Assembly (NCBI RefSeq): GCF_014332695.1
Contig: NZ_MBUA01000001.1
Location: 1 to 64,000, forward strand
Length of the DNA: 64,000 nt
Reading direction: 5' to 3'
Origin: Flavihumibacter stibioxidans
GTDB taxonomy: Bacteria; Bacteroidota; Bacteroidia; Chitinophagales; Chitinophagaceae
The notes below the pieces were generated by a model. The model did no database searches. It had not been told where the DNA came from and saw only the letters and a list, made by a program, of their open reading frames with translations. Positions 7,780 through 15,817 of this stretch are shown one piece after another (the stretch's first letter is position 1; every line of letters starts with the position of its first letter). The translations under genes were made by a program, and so were the position numbers.

Positions 7780-9275
7780 CCTGATCCGCCAAGGTTTACC
7801 ATTGACCCGATCAGGTCCTTGAATTCAATTTTGTTTCCTATCAGTTTTTTGCTGATCAGCGAATATGATGATAGGCCATGCAAAACAAACTCCATCAGAA
7901 GGGTGGTTTCTCTTTCATTGGCTTTTGGAAAATATTTTTTCACCAGGGCATGAAGGCCGTCAACCGTGTATAGTTTCAGTTGTTTGTCCTTGTCTGTGGT
8001 GTTAAAATAGATATCAAGCTGATTGCCTGCATCAAACCAGCGGGTGATGGCTTTATAAGGATTCTCCTCCTCCTGCAGGGATGCTTTTCCTGTACTCTTT
8101 CTTTTCTTCAGGGTTTCCGGGTTAGGAAAATACTGGGCAAACTGTGTACGGATGGCTTTGTCAACCAGGTTCATGGATACCTGGAATGGACCTTCCTGTT
8201 CCCCTTCGTAAACCAGTTCAATTTTTCCCGTCAGCGAGGGGATGATGCCTGCAAGGTCACTCATCCATACCTGCGTCTTCTTTTCTTTGTTAAGGATGGC
8301 CCTTCGTTCGGCTGAACTGACGGCGTTTTCAAAAGCGGAAATGGTCAGCCTTGCAGATACGCCGCTTTTCTTGTCAACGTATTCATTGTTGCGAGCTTCA
8401 AAAGCAACCTGTTCAATCAGTTTCTTGATGAGGTCACTGATGAAAACCCGTTCCAGCTGGTCCTCTTTTACATCTGCTTCCTGCTCAGTGATGGCCAGCG
8501 AATGTTCTATTGACCTGGGATAGTGGGTGAGAATCTGGCTCTGGATCCGGTCCTTCAACGGAGTAACGATGGAGCCACGGTTCGTATAATCCTCGGGGTT
8601 AGCCGTGAATACGAACAGGATATCCAGCGGCATCCTGAGTTTAAACCCACGTATCTGAATGTCGCCTTCTTCCAGGATATTGAAAAGTGAAACCTGAATC
8701 CTTGCCTGCAAATCGGGCAGTTCATTGATAACAAAAATCCCACGGTTGCTTCGCGGTATGATTCCATAATGGATCACCAGTTCATCGGCGAAATTCAGGC
8801 GCAGGTTGGCTGCTTTGATTGGATCAATATCACCGATCAGGTCGGCCACGCTTACATCGGGAGTGGCCAGTTTTTCACCATATCGGTCTGAACGATGTAT
8901 CCAGTGTATAGGGGTTTCGTCACCGTGCTGCGCTACCTGGTCGCGGGCGTATTTTGAAATGGGATTCAGCGGATCATCATTTATTTCACTGCCTGCAATG
9001 GCTGGTATATATTCATCCAGCAGGTTGGTCATCTGCCTTGCCATCCTCGTTTTGGCCTGGCCGCGTAAACCAAGGAAAAGTATATTGTGCCGACTCAGCA
9101 ATGCCCTTTCGGTATCGGGAATTACAGAATCTTCATATCCAATAATGCCTTCAAAACTCTGTGTGCCTTCTGCGAGGTTCTGCAGCAGGTTTTCCCTGAT
9201 CTCTTCCCTCACCGACCTGCTCTTATAACCGGATGCTTTTAACTCGCCAAGTGTAGTAATTGTATTGTGATTCAT
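7740..9275 (-). CDS. AAA+ ATPase, magnesium-chelatase/MoxR-like
   Basis: 511 residues. The AAA+ core lies at about residues 40-300. The P-loop reads GLRGQAKT, with Ala where Walker A normally has Gly. The Walker B region reads FVINELPDL, with Asn before the Glu. Next come RIQVSLFNILEEGD, LFVFTANPEDYTNRG and PLKDRIQSQI, the order seen in ChlI/BchI and MoxR proteins. The C-terminal half is helical and charged. The same variant motifs are, as I recall, common in a widespread non-chlorophyll 'magnesium chelatase' family, so ATPase activity is not excluded. The downstream gene encodes a VWA protein. Together they resemble ATPase/VWA chaperone pairs that mature or insert metals into partner proteins; the client here is unknown. 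Confidence 0.85.
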   Translation of the reverse strand: MNHNTITTLGELKASGYKSRSVREEIRENLLQNLAEGTQSFEGIIGYEDSVIPDTERALLSRHNILFLGLRGQAKTRMARQMTNLLDEYIPAIAGSEINDDPLNPISKYARDQVAQHGDETPIHWIHRSDRYGEKLATPDVSVADLIGDIDPIKAANLRLNFADELVIHYGIIPRSNRGIFVINELPDLQARIQVSLFNILEEGDIQIRGFKLRMPLDILFVFTANPEDYTNRGSIVTPLKDRIQSQILTHYPRSIEHSLAITEQEADVKEDQLERVFISDLIKKLIEQVAFEARNNEYVDKKSGVSARLTISAFENAVSSAERRAILNKEKKTQVWMSDLAGIIPSLTGKIELVYEGEQEGPFQVSMNLVDKAIRTQFAQYFPNPETLKKRKSTGKASLQEEENPYKAITRWFDAGNQLDIYFNTTDKDKQLKLYTVDGLHALVKKYFPKANERETTLLMEFVLHGLSSYSLISKKLIGNKIEFKDLIGSMVNLGGSGYREEDFDGEDFS

Positions 9276-9304
9276 TGAACTGTTTGTCGTTTGTTTTTCT
9301 GTGA

Positions 9305-10402
9305 TCAGTAGACTGTTTTTCTCTTACCACTTTCAAAATCCCGGAAAATAAAGGCTCCCAGGTGATCCAGTGATGCAAAGAAGGCTTTGCCCTGGTTGGT
9401 TTCCGTGAATTCATTTACGAATCGCTGCAGATAAGGGTCTGATGCGATCATAAAAGTGGTGATGGTTATTTTTAATTTCTTGCATTGTGCTGCCAGGTTG
9501 AGACAGCGGGTGGTGATCTTCCTGTCCAGGCCAAAACTGTTTTTATAATAGCGTTTGCCGATTTTCAGGCAGGTTGGCTTCCCGTCTGTGATCATGAAAA
9601 TCTGTTTGTTGGGGTTCCGCCTCCGGCGCAGGATATCCATGGCCAGTTCAAGTCCCGCTACAGTATTGGTATGATAGGGTCCCACCTGCAAATAGGGAAG
9701 GTCCTTGATCTCCACCGGCCAGGCATCGTTTCCAAATACTACAATGTCCAGGGTGTCTTTGGGGTAACGGGTGGTGATCAGTTCGCTGAGCGCCATCGCC
9801 ACTTTTTTCGCGGGCGTAATACGATCTTCTCCGTAAAGGATCATGGAATGCGAAATATCGATCATCAATACGGTGGATGTCTGGGATTTGAAATCACTTT
9901 CCCTGATCTGCAAATCGTCTTCCTTCATGTTGAAGGATTCGATGCCGTGGTTGATCTGTGCATTCCTGATGCTCTCGGTAAAATCTATCTGCTCCAGCAT
10001 GTCGCCGAACTGGAAGGGCCTGGTTTCAGAGTTCTGTTCGTCGCCCGACCCTGGTTTGAAAGTCTGGTGGTTACCTTGTTTGGTCTTTTTGAGTTTACCG
10101 AAAATCTCCTCCAGAGATTTCTTCCGGATGCCCTGTTCCGTTTTTGGGGTTATTTTGATGGACCCATTTCCCGGGTTTTCGTCGATATACCCCTTATCCT
10201 TCAGTTCTTCAATGAAATCACCCATCCCGTATTCCGGATTGGTCAGTTCATATTCCTGATCAAGTTTGTTCAGCCATTGCAGGGCCTCGCTCACGTCTCC
10301 ACTGGTGTAGGTGAGCAGCTTCAGGAAGATTTCCAATAACTGATCGAATACTGATTTTCCATCCTCCCCGGGCCTGAATCCTGTAAAATGGTATCCTTTC
10401 AT
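9305..10402 (-). CDS. VWA domain protein, partner of the MoxR-like ATPase
   Basis: 365 residues. An N-terminal helical part is followed by a charged linker and a C-terminal von Willebrand A domain. That domain has the MIDAS DxSxS motif (VLMIDISHSM), a later IVVFGNDAWPVEI strand and FMITDGKPTC supplying the third metal ligand. No signal peptide or membrane segment is seen, so it is cytoplasmic. It is on the same strand as the ATPase gene, which starts 29 bases after its stop, so this gene is first in a two-gene unit. By analogy with ChlD/ChlI and MoxR/VWA pairs, it is the substrate or metal-binding partner of the ATPase. The inverted-repeat element at 10409-10441 lies just upstream of its start. 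Confidence 0.85.
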   Translation of the reverse strand: MKGYHFTGFRPGEDGKSVFDQLLEIFLKLLTYTSGDVSEALQWLNKLDQEYELTNPEYGMGDFIEELKDKGYIDENPGNGSIKITPKTEQGIRKKSLEEIFGKLKKTKQGNHQTFKPGSGDEQNSETRPFQFGDMLEQIDFTESIRNAQINHGIESFNMKEDDLQIRESDFKSQTSTVLMIDISHSMILYGEDRITPAKKVAMALSELITTRYPKDTLDIVVFGNDAWPVEIKDLPYLQVGPYHTNTVAGLELAMDILRRRRNPNKQIFMITDGKPTCLKIGKRYYKNSFGLDRKITTRCLNLAAQCKKLKITITTFMIASDPYLQRFVNEFTETNQGKAFFASLDHLGAFIFRDFESGKRKTVY

Positions 10403-10408
10403 TTTTAT

Positions 10409-10441
10409 GCGTCTGACGTGCGTCTGACGTACGTCAGACGC
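10409..10441. repeat. Palindromic repeat cluster, left arm of a 33-bp inverted repeat
   Basis: An 11-base unit GCGTCTGACGT occurs at 10409-10419 and again at 10420-10430, followed immediately by its reverse complement at 10431-10441. The last two units form a perfect 22-base palindrome. The whole 33 bases are the reverse complement of 10584-10616 apart from about two bases at the ends. Confidence 0.85.
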
Positions 10442-10532
10442 TATACTAACAATTTAAGCGATATAAGGTTCTCAAACAAAAGTGGGGGGTAAAAATATAG
10501 GGGGGGCGGGCAGTTGAAAACCGCCTTGGGCC

Positions 10533-10568
10533 AAAAAAAGAGGTTGTGCCTTTTAAGGAACAACCTCT
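10533..10568 (-). terminator. Rho-independent terminator of the DUF2723 gene
   Basis: On the minus strand, a 9-base stem AGAGGTTGT / ACAACCTCT (10560-10568 and 10539-10547) is followed by a run of seven T. It lies 50 bases past the stop of the gene ending at 10618. It sits between the two arms of the 33-bp inverted repeat. Confidence 0.8.
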
Positions 10569-10583
10569 GTATATTTTCGATAG

Positions 10584-10616
10584 GTGTCTGACGTACGTCA
10601 GACGCACGTCAGACGG
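10584..10616. repeat. Palindromic repeat cluster, right arm of a 33-bp inverted repeat
   Basis: GTCTGACGT (10586-10594) is followed by its reverse complement (10595-10603) and a second inverted copy (10606-10615). It is the mirror image of 10409-10441 with one or two end mismatches. The 142 bases between the arms contain G-runs and the terminator of the DUF2723 gene. The same GTGTCTGAC core recurs in the palindrome at 38892-38927. Confidence 0.85.
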
Positions 10617-10617
10617 G

Positions 10618-13600
10618 TTATTTTCCGCTGTCAGCAGGAGTAGAGTCTTGGGCACCGATTCCGATTGGCGTTCCGCTTTCCAGCGTTGGCTGAACCGTGC
10701 TGCCACCTTTGTAATTATTATCCAGCATCTGCAGCATCTGCAACAACTGCTGTGCACCGGCTATCTCGTTGCGCATGGCCTCCTGCTTGCGCTCCGGTAA
10801 CTGGCTGTAGTATTTCAACTGCTGTTCGAAATCCTTGTTTAGTTGCCTGGATACTTTTTCTGCCATTTCCTTATAACCTGCCTTATAGGCTGCTTCCAGG
10901 AATTTGAAGGTGAAGTAATTGTGCTGGTTGTTCCGGCTCACCATGGCATAGGGCATGTTTACTTCCAGGATTCCTTTGTCAGCAATATCAAGGATCTGTT
11001 TGGCCTCATCTTTACGGTTCTGGTCAGCCAGGCTTCCGGCTGCATCAGCATAAGTCGCCCGGATGGAATTCAGATGCCTCCGGTTTTCTTCATCAAAATA
11101 CACACCATTGATATTGGCACTACCGAAACCGAATTTATTGCGGAGTTTGTCCACCATCCATTCTGTATTGATACCGGTATTATTACCTACCGGAACCAGG
11201 CGATAGGTCATACCATCTTTGCGGACAAAATTGCCAAAACCCAGTTCTGATGCGGTATATGGCGCCGTGAAGCAAATCGGGCGCTTCCATTTGTTGGCAG
11301 CAATGATATTCAGGATGGCCAGATCATTCTTGAGCAGGGTATTCCTGTTTTCCGGAATCACCACCGGCACAGAAGACACCACACTATCATTCTGATTCAC
11401 CGTTCCATTGCTGCGAACCAGGTTTTCGTCTACCGGAAGAATGAACTTCTTCGCCGGCAGATAATTGATAGTTTCTCCTCCCTGAAGCGCCACTTTAAAG
11501 GCTGCGTCCTCACTTCCTACCACATTCTTCATCACATCATAAAGATCATAATATTTGTCCTGGCTTACATCCGGGCGGGGATTGTACACAATATAATCGC
11601 GCTTCCGTCCGCGAATCTGTTCCGCAGACCAGATTACATCGATGGGATCGCTTTCATTCACCTTGTAGCGCAACTGGTTGATGTACCAGTCAATACCCAG
11701 CAGACTATTATTGATCACCCTGATATCCCGACGGATTCCTTCCACTTCCTGGGCGTACCAGAGCGGGTAAGTATCGTTGTCGCCATAGGTAAAAAGTATC
11801 GCATTAGGCGGACAGCTTTCCAGGTAATCTTTTGCCAGGTCACGTGCCAGTACTTTTTTACTACGGTCATGGTCATCCCATTCCTGGAAGCCCATGAGGA
11901 CCGGAACGGCCAGTAGACAAACCAGCGCAGCGCTCATGTTGGAAACCGATTCACCGGCCTTTTTCATCAGCCATTCGCGGATCTGCAATACCCCGAGGCC
12001 AATCCAGATGGCAAATGCGTAGAAGGATCCCACATAAGCGTAATCTCGCTCACGGGGTTGATTGCCCGCCTGGTTCAAGTATAGAACAATAGCGAGGCCG
12101 GTAAAAAAGAAAAGTAATCCCGCCACTATAAAATCACGGCGATTGGCAAAATACTGGTACATCGCACCGAGTATACCGAGCAGTAATGGCAGGAAAAACA
12201 ATTTGTTATTGGCCTTATTATGCTTAATACTGTCAGGTAAAGTGTCCTGGTTACCAAGGCGCAGGTTGTCAATAGGGGCAATACCGCTGATCCAGTTACC
12301 GTCGCGCACATTACCCGGACCAAAGCCCTGCAGGTCATTTTGTTTTCCGGCAAAATTCCACATGAAATAACGCCAGTACATCCAGTTCAACTGGTAACCG
12401 AAGAAGAATTTGATATTATCACCCATGCCCGGTTTCTCCCCATCAGCCAGCCCCAGCCAGTCGCGGTAAAAATCCGCATGTTGCTGGTCATTGCTGGCAT
12501 CCCAAACACGTGGAAACAGCATCATATCTTCAGCTGCATACACCGGCTTGATATCATAACCAACTTCCTCATAGGATTTTTCACCCTTGGTATATTTCAT
12601 GGAAGTCTGCTCATAGTCAACCGGGGAAGCAGTAAAGACCTGGCCGTATAGAAGTGGGAAATCACCGTACTGGTCACGGCCCAGGTATCCAACAAGTGAA
12701 TTCGGGTTGTCTACATTATACATATCCACTGCCGGGTTGGCATTGGAACGGATCATGGTAGTGATATAACTGGAATAACCCATCAGCATGAAAACCACGC
12801 ACCAGATACCCAGGCGGAGGAAGTTCCAGTGGTTCTTTTTGGCGATGCGGAGTCCGATGAACATCAGCGCGCCCAGGAATACAAAGAAGAAAATAAAGCC
12901 GGAAAAGAAAGGCATGCCCAACAGATTCACGAACCGGATATCGAACCATCCGGCCAGTTTAACCGACCATTGAATGACCACCACCTGCACAAATCCGGTG
13001 ATAAGACAACCCATAATGAAGGCCCAGAAAGTACCCCATGCAGTTGGCTGGTATCGCTTGTAATAATATACCATTACAATCGCGGGAATGGTCAGCAGGT
13101 TCAGCAGGTGAACACCGATTGACAGTCCCATCATAAAAAATATGAATACGATCCACTTGTCTGACCCCTTGTCATCGGCATGGTGTTCCCATTTCAGGAT
13201 AGCCCAGAATACCACCGCAGTAAAGAGGGATGACAACGCGTACACCTCACCCTCCACGGCGCTGAACCAGAATGAATCACTGAAGGTATAGGCCAGGGCA
13301 CCCACCGCACCTGCGCTCATGATGGCGAAGGTTTGCTGCGATGTTGGAACCACCCCACCCGGACTCACCAGTTTTTTGGCGAAGTGTGTAATGGTCCAGA
13401 ACAGGAACAGGATGGTGAAGCCGCTGCTAAGGGCACTCATGATATTGACCGCAATGGCGGGATTACTTCCCCCGAAAACAACCACGAAAAGCCTTCCCAA
13501 CAGCACAAAGAGTGGTGCTCCGGGAGGGTGGGGAATCTGTAACTTATAAACACTGGAAATAAATTCGCCGGTATCCCATAAACTGGCTGTGGCTTCCATT

Positions 13601-13674
13601 GTCAGCAGGTACACCGAACAGGCGATGGCACAGACGATCCATCCGACAATGTTGTTCACTTTGTTAAAATTCAT
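10618..13674 (-). CDS. DUF2723 large polytopic membrane protein (mannosyltransferase-like)
   Basis: 1018 residues. The start NIVGWIVCAIACSVYLLTM opens the first membrane segment. TASLWDTGEFISSVYKLQ then has the acidic loop typical of DUF2723, a family related to protein O-mannosyltransferases (GT-C fold, TMEM260-like). About a dozen hydrophobic segments fill the first ~590 residues. The remaining ~430 form a soluble, probably periplasmic, region with a helical C-terminus rich in Lys, Glu and Gln. The likely role is transfer of a lipid-linked sugar at the outer face of the inner membrane, inferred from the fold. It has its own terminator (10533-10568), and a -7-like motif lies 27 bases upstream (13701). 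Confidence 0.88.
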   Translation of the reverse strand: MNFNKVNNIVGWIVCAIACSVYLLTMEATASLWDTGEFISSVYKLQIPHPPGAPLFVLLGRLFVVVFGGSNPAIAVNIMSALSSGFTILFLFWTITHFAKKLVSPGGVVPTSQQTFAIMSAGAVGALAYTFSDSFWFSAVEGEVYALSSLFTAVVFWAILKWEHHADDKGSDKWIVFIFFMMGLSIGVHLLNLLTIPAIVMVYYYKRYQPTAWGTFWAFIMGCLITGFVQVVVIQWSVKLAGWFDIRFVNLLGMPFFSGFIFFFVFLGALMFIGLRIAKKNHWNFLRLGIWCVVFMLMGYSSYITTMIRSNANPAVDMYNVDNPNSLVGYLGRDQYGDFPLLYGQVFTASPVDYEQTSMKYTKGEKSYEEVGYDIKPVYAAEDMMLFPRVWDASNDQQHADFYRDWLGLADGEKPGMGDNIKFFFGYQLNWMYWRYFMWNFAGKQNDLQGFGPGNVRDGNWISGIAPIDNLRLGNQDTLPDSIKHNKANNKLFFLPLLLGILGAMYQYFANRRDFIVAGLLFFFTGLAIVLYLNQAGNQPRERDYAYVGSFYAFAIWIGLGVLQIREWLMKKAGESVSNMSAALVCLLAVPVLMGFQEWDDHDRSKKVLARDLAKDYLESCPPNAILFTYGDNDTYPLWYAQEVEGIRRDIRVINNSLLGIDWYINQLRYKVNESDPIDVIWSAEQIRGRKRDYIVYNPRPDVSQDKYYDLYDVMKNVVGSEDAAFKVALQGGETINYLPAKKFILPVDENLVRSNGTVNQNDSVVSSVPVVIPENRNTLLKNDLAILNIIAANKWKRPICFTAPYTASELGFGNFVRKDGMTYRLVPVGNNTGINTEWMVDKLRNKFGFGSANINGVYFDEENRRHLNSIRATYADAAGSLADQNRKDEAKQILDIADKGILEVNMPYAMVSRNNQHNYFTFKFLEAAYKAGYKEMAEKVSRQLNKDFEQQLKYYSQLPERKQEAMRNEIAGAQQLLQMLQMLDNNYKGGSTVQPTLESGTPIGIGAQDSTPADSGK

Positions 13675-13700
13675 AAAGCATTGGTTTGTATAAGGCTAGG

Positions 13701-13708
13701 CAAATATA
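13701..13708 (-). promoter_or_regulatory. Candidate -7 element of the DUF2723 gene
   Basis: The minus-strand TATATTTG matches TAnnTTTG and lies 27 bases before the ATG at 13674. The nearest TTTG upstream (13731-13734) is 22 bases away, longer than the 19-base consensus spacing. Confidence 0.4.
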
Positions 13709-13761
13709 AGGTTTGGTGCATCGCAAAGCCCAAACGCCTAAGGTAATGACTTAGTTTTTCA

Positions 13762-14583
13762 CTAACTGAAGAAAATTTTAACGGTTTGGTAAAATAAACG
13801 GTTTTGCAGGTAGGTGTTCTGTGCCTGTTCCAGGTAACCCTGCAGGCCAAATAATCCTGCTGCATTGCCTTTGTTGATGGCGATCTCCAGGTAACCTGCT
13901 GAATTGAACAGTGCAAGTTTTTCGCCCTCGGGTACATCGGCATAGGTTTCGGATATCCTGTCTATCACTTCATCCCGTTTAAAAACGATGGAGAATTTGC
14001 GGCCTTTGCGCTGCGCTTCAAACTGGTCGCGGGTAATATTTACCACTACATTCTCAAAATTATCAATATAGATTATCTGGCCTTCTATCCAGGCATCGCT
14101 CAGCATAGGCCGAAGGGGGTTCTTCTCCACGAAGCTGATATCAGGTTCACCGATATCGGTAAGTCTTTCCCCCCGGTTAACAGCATCAATGGCTTTGCCA
14201 AATACCGAAGCGCAATAGAGCGTGTTTCGTATGATATTTTTTTCAGATGGCAGGCCGATGACCATATCAGGTCGGTCTTCCAGGATCATGCCCAGCAATC
14301 CGTTATCCGCACAAAGAATGTACTGGTCATTGTGGAAAGCCATCAGCAACCTGTCGGGTTTTCTTTCGAAAAGGTTCACCATAATAACATGAAAAGTCTG
14401 CGCCGGGAAATGGCGGATGGCGTTGCGGCAGATATAGGCAGCCTGCGGATAATTGAAAGGGCTGATGGCATGGGTTATGTCAACGATATTGAAGGTGGGA
14501 TCAATTTGCAGCAACTGTCCTTTGACAGCACCTGCAAGATAATCCTGCATGCCAATATCAGATGTAAGCGTAACAATTGCCAT
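13762..14583 (-). CDS. SAM hydroxide adenosyltransferase / SAM hydrolase (DUF62 family)
   Basis: 273 residues, homologous in layout to the fluorinase/chlorinase family. It has an N-terminal TLTSDIGMQDYLAGAVKG, then DITHAISPFN, ILCADNGLLG, and a C-terminal beta-barrel part with IIYIDNFENVVVNIT and FNSAGYLEIAINKGNAAGLFG. Non-halogenating members use water or hydroxide to cleave S-adenosylmethionine to adenosine and methionine. The conserved Asp and Asn residues of that subgroup are present (D in SDIG, DN in ADNG, N in ENVVVN). A TACATTTG -7-like motif lies at 14594-14601 on the minus strand, 11 bases before the start. The physiological role of the family is not settled. Confidence 0.88.
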   Translation of the reverse strand: MAIVTLTSDIGMQDYLAGAVKGQLLQIDPTFNIVDITHAISPFNYPQAAYICRNAIRHFPAQTFHVIMVNLFERKPDRLLMAFHNDQYILCADNGLLGMILEDRPDMVIGLPSEKNIIRNTLYCASVFGKAIDAVNRGERLTDIGEPDISFVEKNPLRPMLSDAWIEGQIIYIDNFENVVVNITRDQFEAQRKGRKFSIVFKRDEVIDRISETYADVPEGEKLALFNSAGYLEIAINKGNAAGLFGLQGYLEQAQNTYLQNRLFYQTVKIFFS

Positions 14584-14601
14584 GAATAAATTTCAAATGT
14601 A

Positions 14602-15411
14602 CTATTTCACCAGTTTGCCTTCCCGGAAAAAAAACTTGTGAGTGAGTTTATCAGTAAGAGCAGGGAAGAAGCGGTTCATAAACACTGTTCGCTTACCTGT
14701 GAACGTTAGTACCAATGAACGTTTCCTTTTCTCGATGGCATGAAGGATATGTTCAGCGCATTCCGCTGCAGACATCATGCTGCCTTCATCCATGGGAGAT
14801 TCACCCTGTGATTCGGCTTTTGCATTCAGCGCGGCATTGCGGATATTCGAAGTGGTGAATCCTGGAGACACCCACATCACATGCACCTGTTTGTCGAGCA
14901 TCTCGGTACGAAGAGCTTCCAGCCATCCCTGGAGGGCGAACTTGGAGGCTGAATAGGCGCTGCGGCCGGGAAGTCCGCGGTAACCTGCAATGGATGACAC
15001 ACCAATTACCATCCCCTGCTTTTTTATGAGTGAGGGGAGGGCGAACTTGGTGCAGTACACACTTCCAAAAAAATTGATGTCCATAACCTTACGGAATACT
15101 TCAAGTTCCGCTTCCTCAAAAAGGGCGCGCATGGAAATGCCGGCATTGTTGATGAGGATATCAATATCGCCAAAGGTTTCTACGGTAGATTCAATGAATT
15201 TCCTGCAATCGGCTTCCTTGCTGACATCGGCCACTACCGTATGCAGCATTACATTGGTATATTCCATCTGCAGGTTATACAGTTTTTCATAACTGCGACC
15301 ACAGGTGGCCACTTTTGCACCCAGGGGAATCAATGCATCGATCAGGGCCTTACCGATACCTTCACTGCCTCCGGTGATGGCCACTACTTTATTGGTAAAA
15401 AATGAAGACAT
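14602..15411 (-). CDS. Short-chain dehydrogenase/reductase (classical SDR)
   Basis: 269 residues. The NAD(P) loop GGSEGIGKAL follows the first strand (KVVAITG), then comes NNAGISM. The catalytic Ser lies in GVSSIAGYRG and the Tyr-Lys pair in YSASKFALQ. Then comes PGFTTSNIR, and a hydrophobic, basic tail. The ATG at 15411 is used because it starts nine residues before the first strand; an earlier in-frame ATG adds only MRLILPHY. The DHRS7/SDR-type C-terminus suggests a membrane-associated lipid or ketone reductase, but the substrate cannot be told. A TAGGTTTG -7-like motif is at 15433-15440 on the minus strand. Confidence 0.88.
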   Translation of the reverse strand: MSSFFTNKVVAITGGSEGIGKALIDALIPLGAKVATCGRSYEKLYNLQMEYTNVMLHTVVADVSKEADCRKFIESTVETFGDIDILINNAGISMRALFEEAELEVFRKVMDINFFGSVYCTKFALPSLIKKQGMVIGVSSIAGYRGLPGRSAYSASKFALQGWLEALRTEMLDKQVHVMWVSPGFTTSNIRNAALNAKAESQGESPMDEGSMMSAAECAEHILHAIEKRKRSLVLTFTGKRTVFMNRFFPALTDKLTHKFFFREGKLVK

Positions 15412-15527
15412 ATAATGGGGAAGAATTAAACGCAAACCTACCCTAAAATTGAGTACATTGTATAAAGGGTAATGAAAAGATTTGCAAACAGGGACTCAGG
15501 ATTTTTTTTAAAATTTTTTCCGAAAAA

Positions 15528-15558
15528 TTTGGGAGTAAATGTTTTATTCCTATTTTTG
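15528..15558 (+). promoter_or_regulatory. Promoter of tRNA-Lys
   Basis: TTTG at 15528-15531, exactly 19 bases, then TATTTTTG at 15551-15558: a perfect match to the Bacteroidota sigma-A consensus TTTG-N19-TAnnTTTG. Transcription would begin near 15565, some 40 bases before the mature tRNA. Confidence 0.85.
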
Positions 15559-15606
15559 CACTCCCAAAACAAACGACACACAGTCGAAAGTTCTTAAAAA
15601 AGGGAT

Positions 15607-15679
15607 GATTCCGTAGCTCAGCTGGTAGAGCAATACACTTTTAATGTATGGGCCCTGGGTTCGAGTCCCAGCGGGATCA
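15607..15679 (+). tRNA. tRNA-Lys (anticodon UUU)
   Basis: 73 bases with a full cloverleaf. The acceptor stem is GATTCCG/CGGGATC with one T-G pair, and the D-stem is GCTC/GAGC. The anticodon stem is ATACA/TGTAT with loop CTTTTAA, and the T-stem is CTGGG/CCCAG with loop TTCGAGT. The discriminator base is A. CCA is not encoded. It has its own promoter and a terminator 9 bases downstream, so it is a monocistronic tRNA gene. Confidence 0.97.
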
Positions 15680-15682
15680 CAG

Positions 15683-15713
15683 AAAAAGCCTCCTGATTCA
15701 GGAGGCTTTTTTT
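15683..15713 (+). terminator. Terminator of tRNA-Lys
   Basis: Stem GCCTCCTGA/TCAGGAGGC (15688-15706), preceded by A5 and followed by T7, immediately after the tRNA. Confidence 0.9.
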
Positions 15714-15731
15714 ATTTTATACACACCCCCC

Positions 15732-15764
15732 AAAAAAATACCGGATCAGTAAATTATGATCCGG
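15732..15764 (-). terminator. Terminator of the caspase-like gene
   Basis: On the minus strand CCGGATCA (15757-15764) pairs with TGATCCGG (15741-15748) around an 8-base loop. The next minus-strand bases are TAT and a seven-base T run. It lies 54 bases past the stop of the gene ending at 15818. Confidence 0.8.
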
Positions 15765-15817
15765 CATTTGTGTCAAGCTGATTTTCACCGCCAGCACCAC
15801 CCGCTTTATCTATCCTG

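Noticed and set aside
9485-10339. 284-codon open frame on the plus strand opposite the VWA gene
   Set aside because: It is a complementary-strand shadow: composition is unlike a real protein, and the minus strand has a clear VWA domain with a MIDAS motif.
10409-10616. Possible CRISPR array from the repeated GTCTGACGT units
   Set aside because: Units are adjacent with no spacers, are palindromic, and there are only three per cluster; no cas genes are present.
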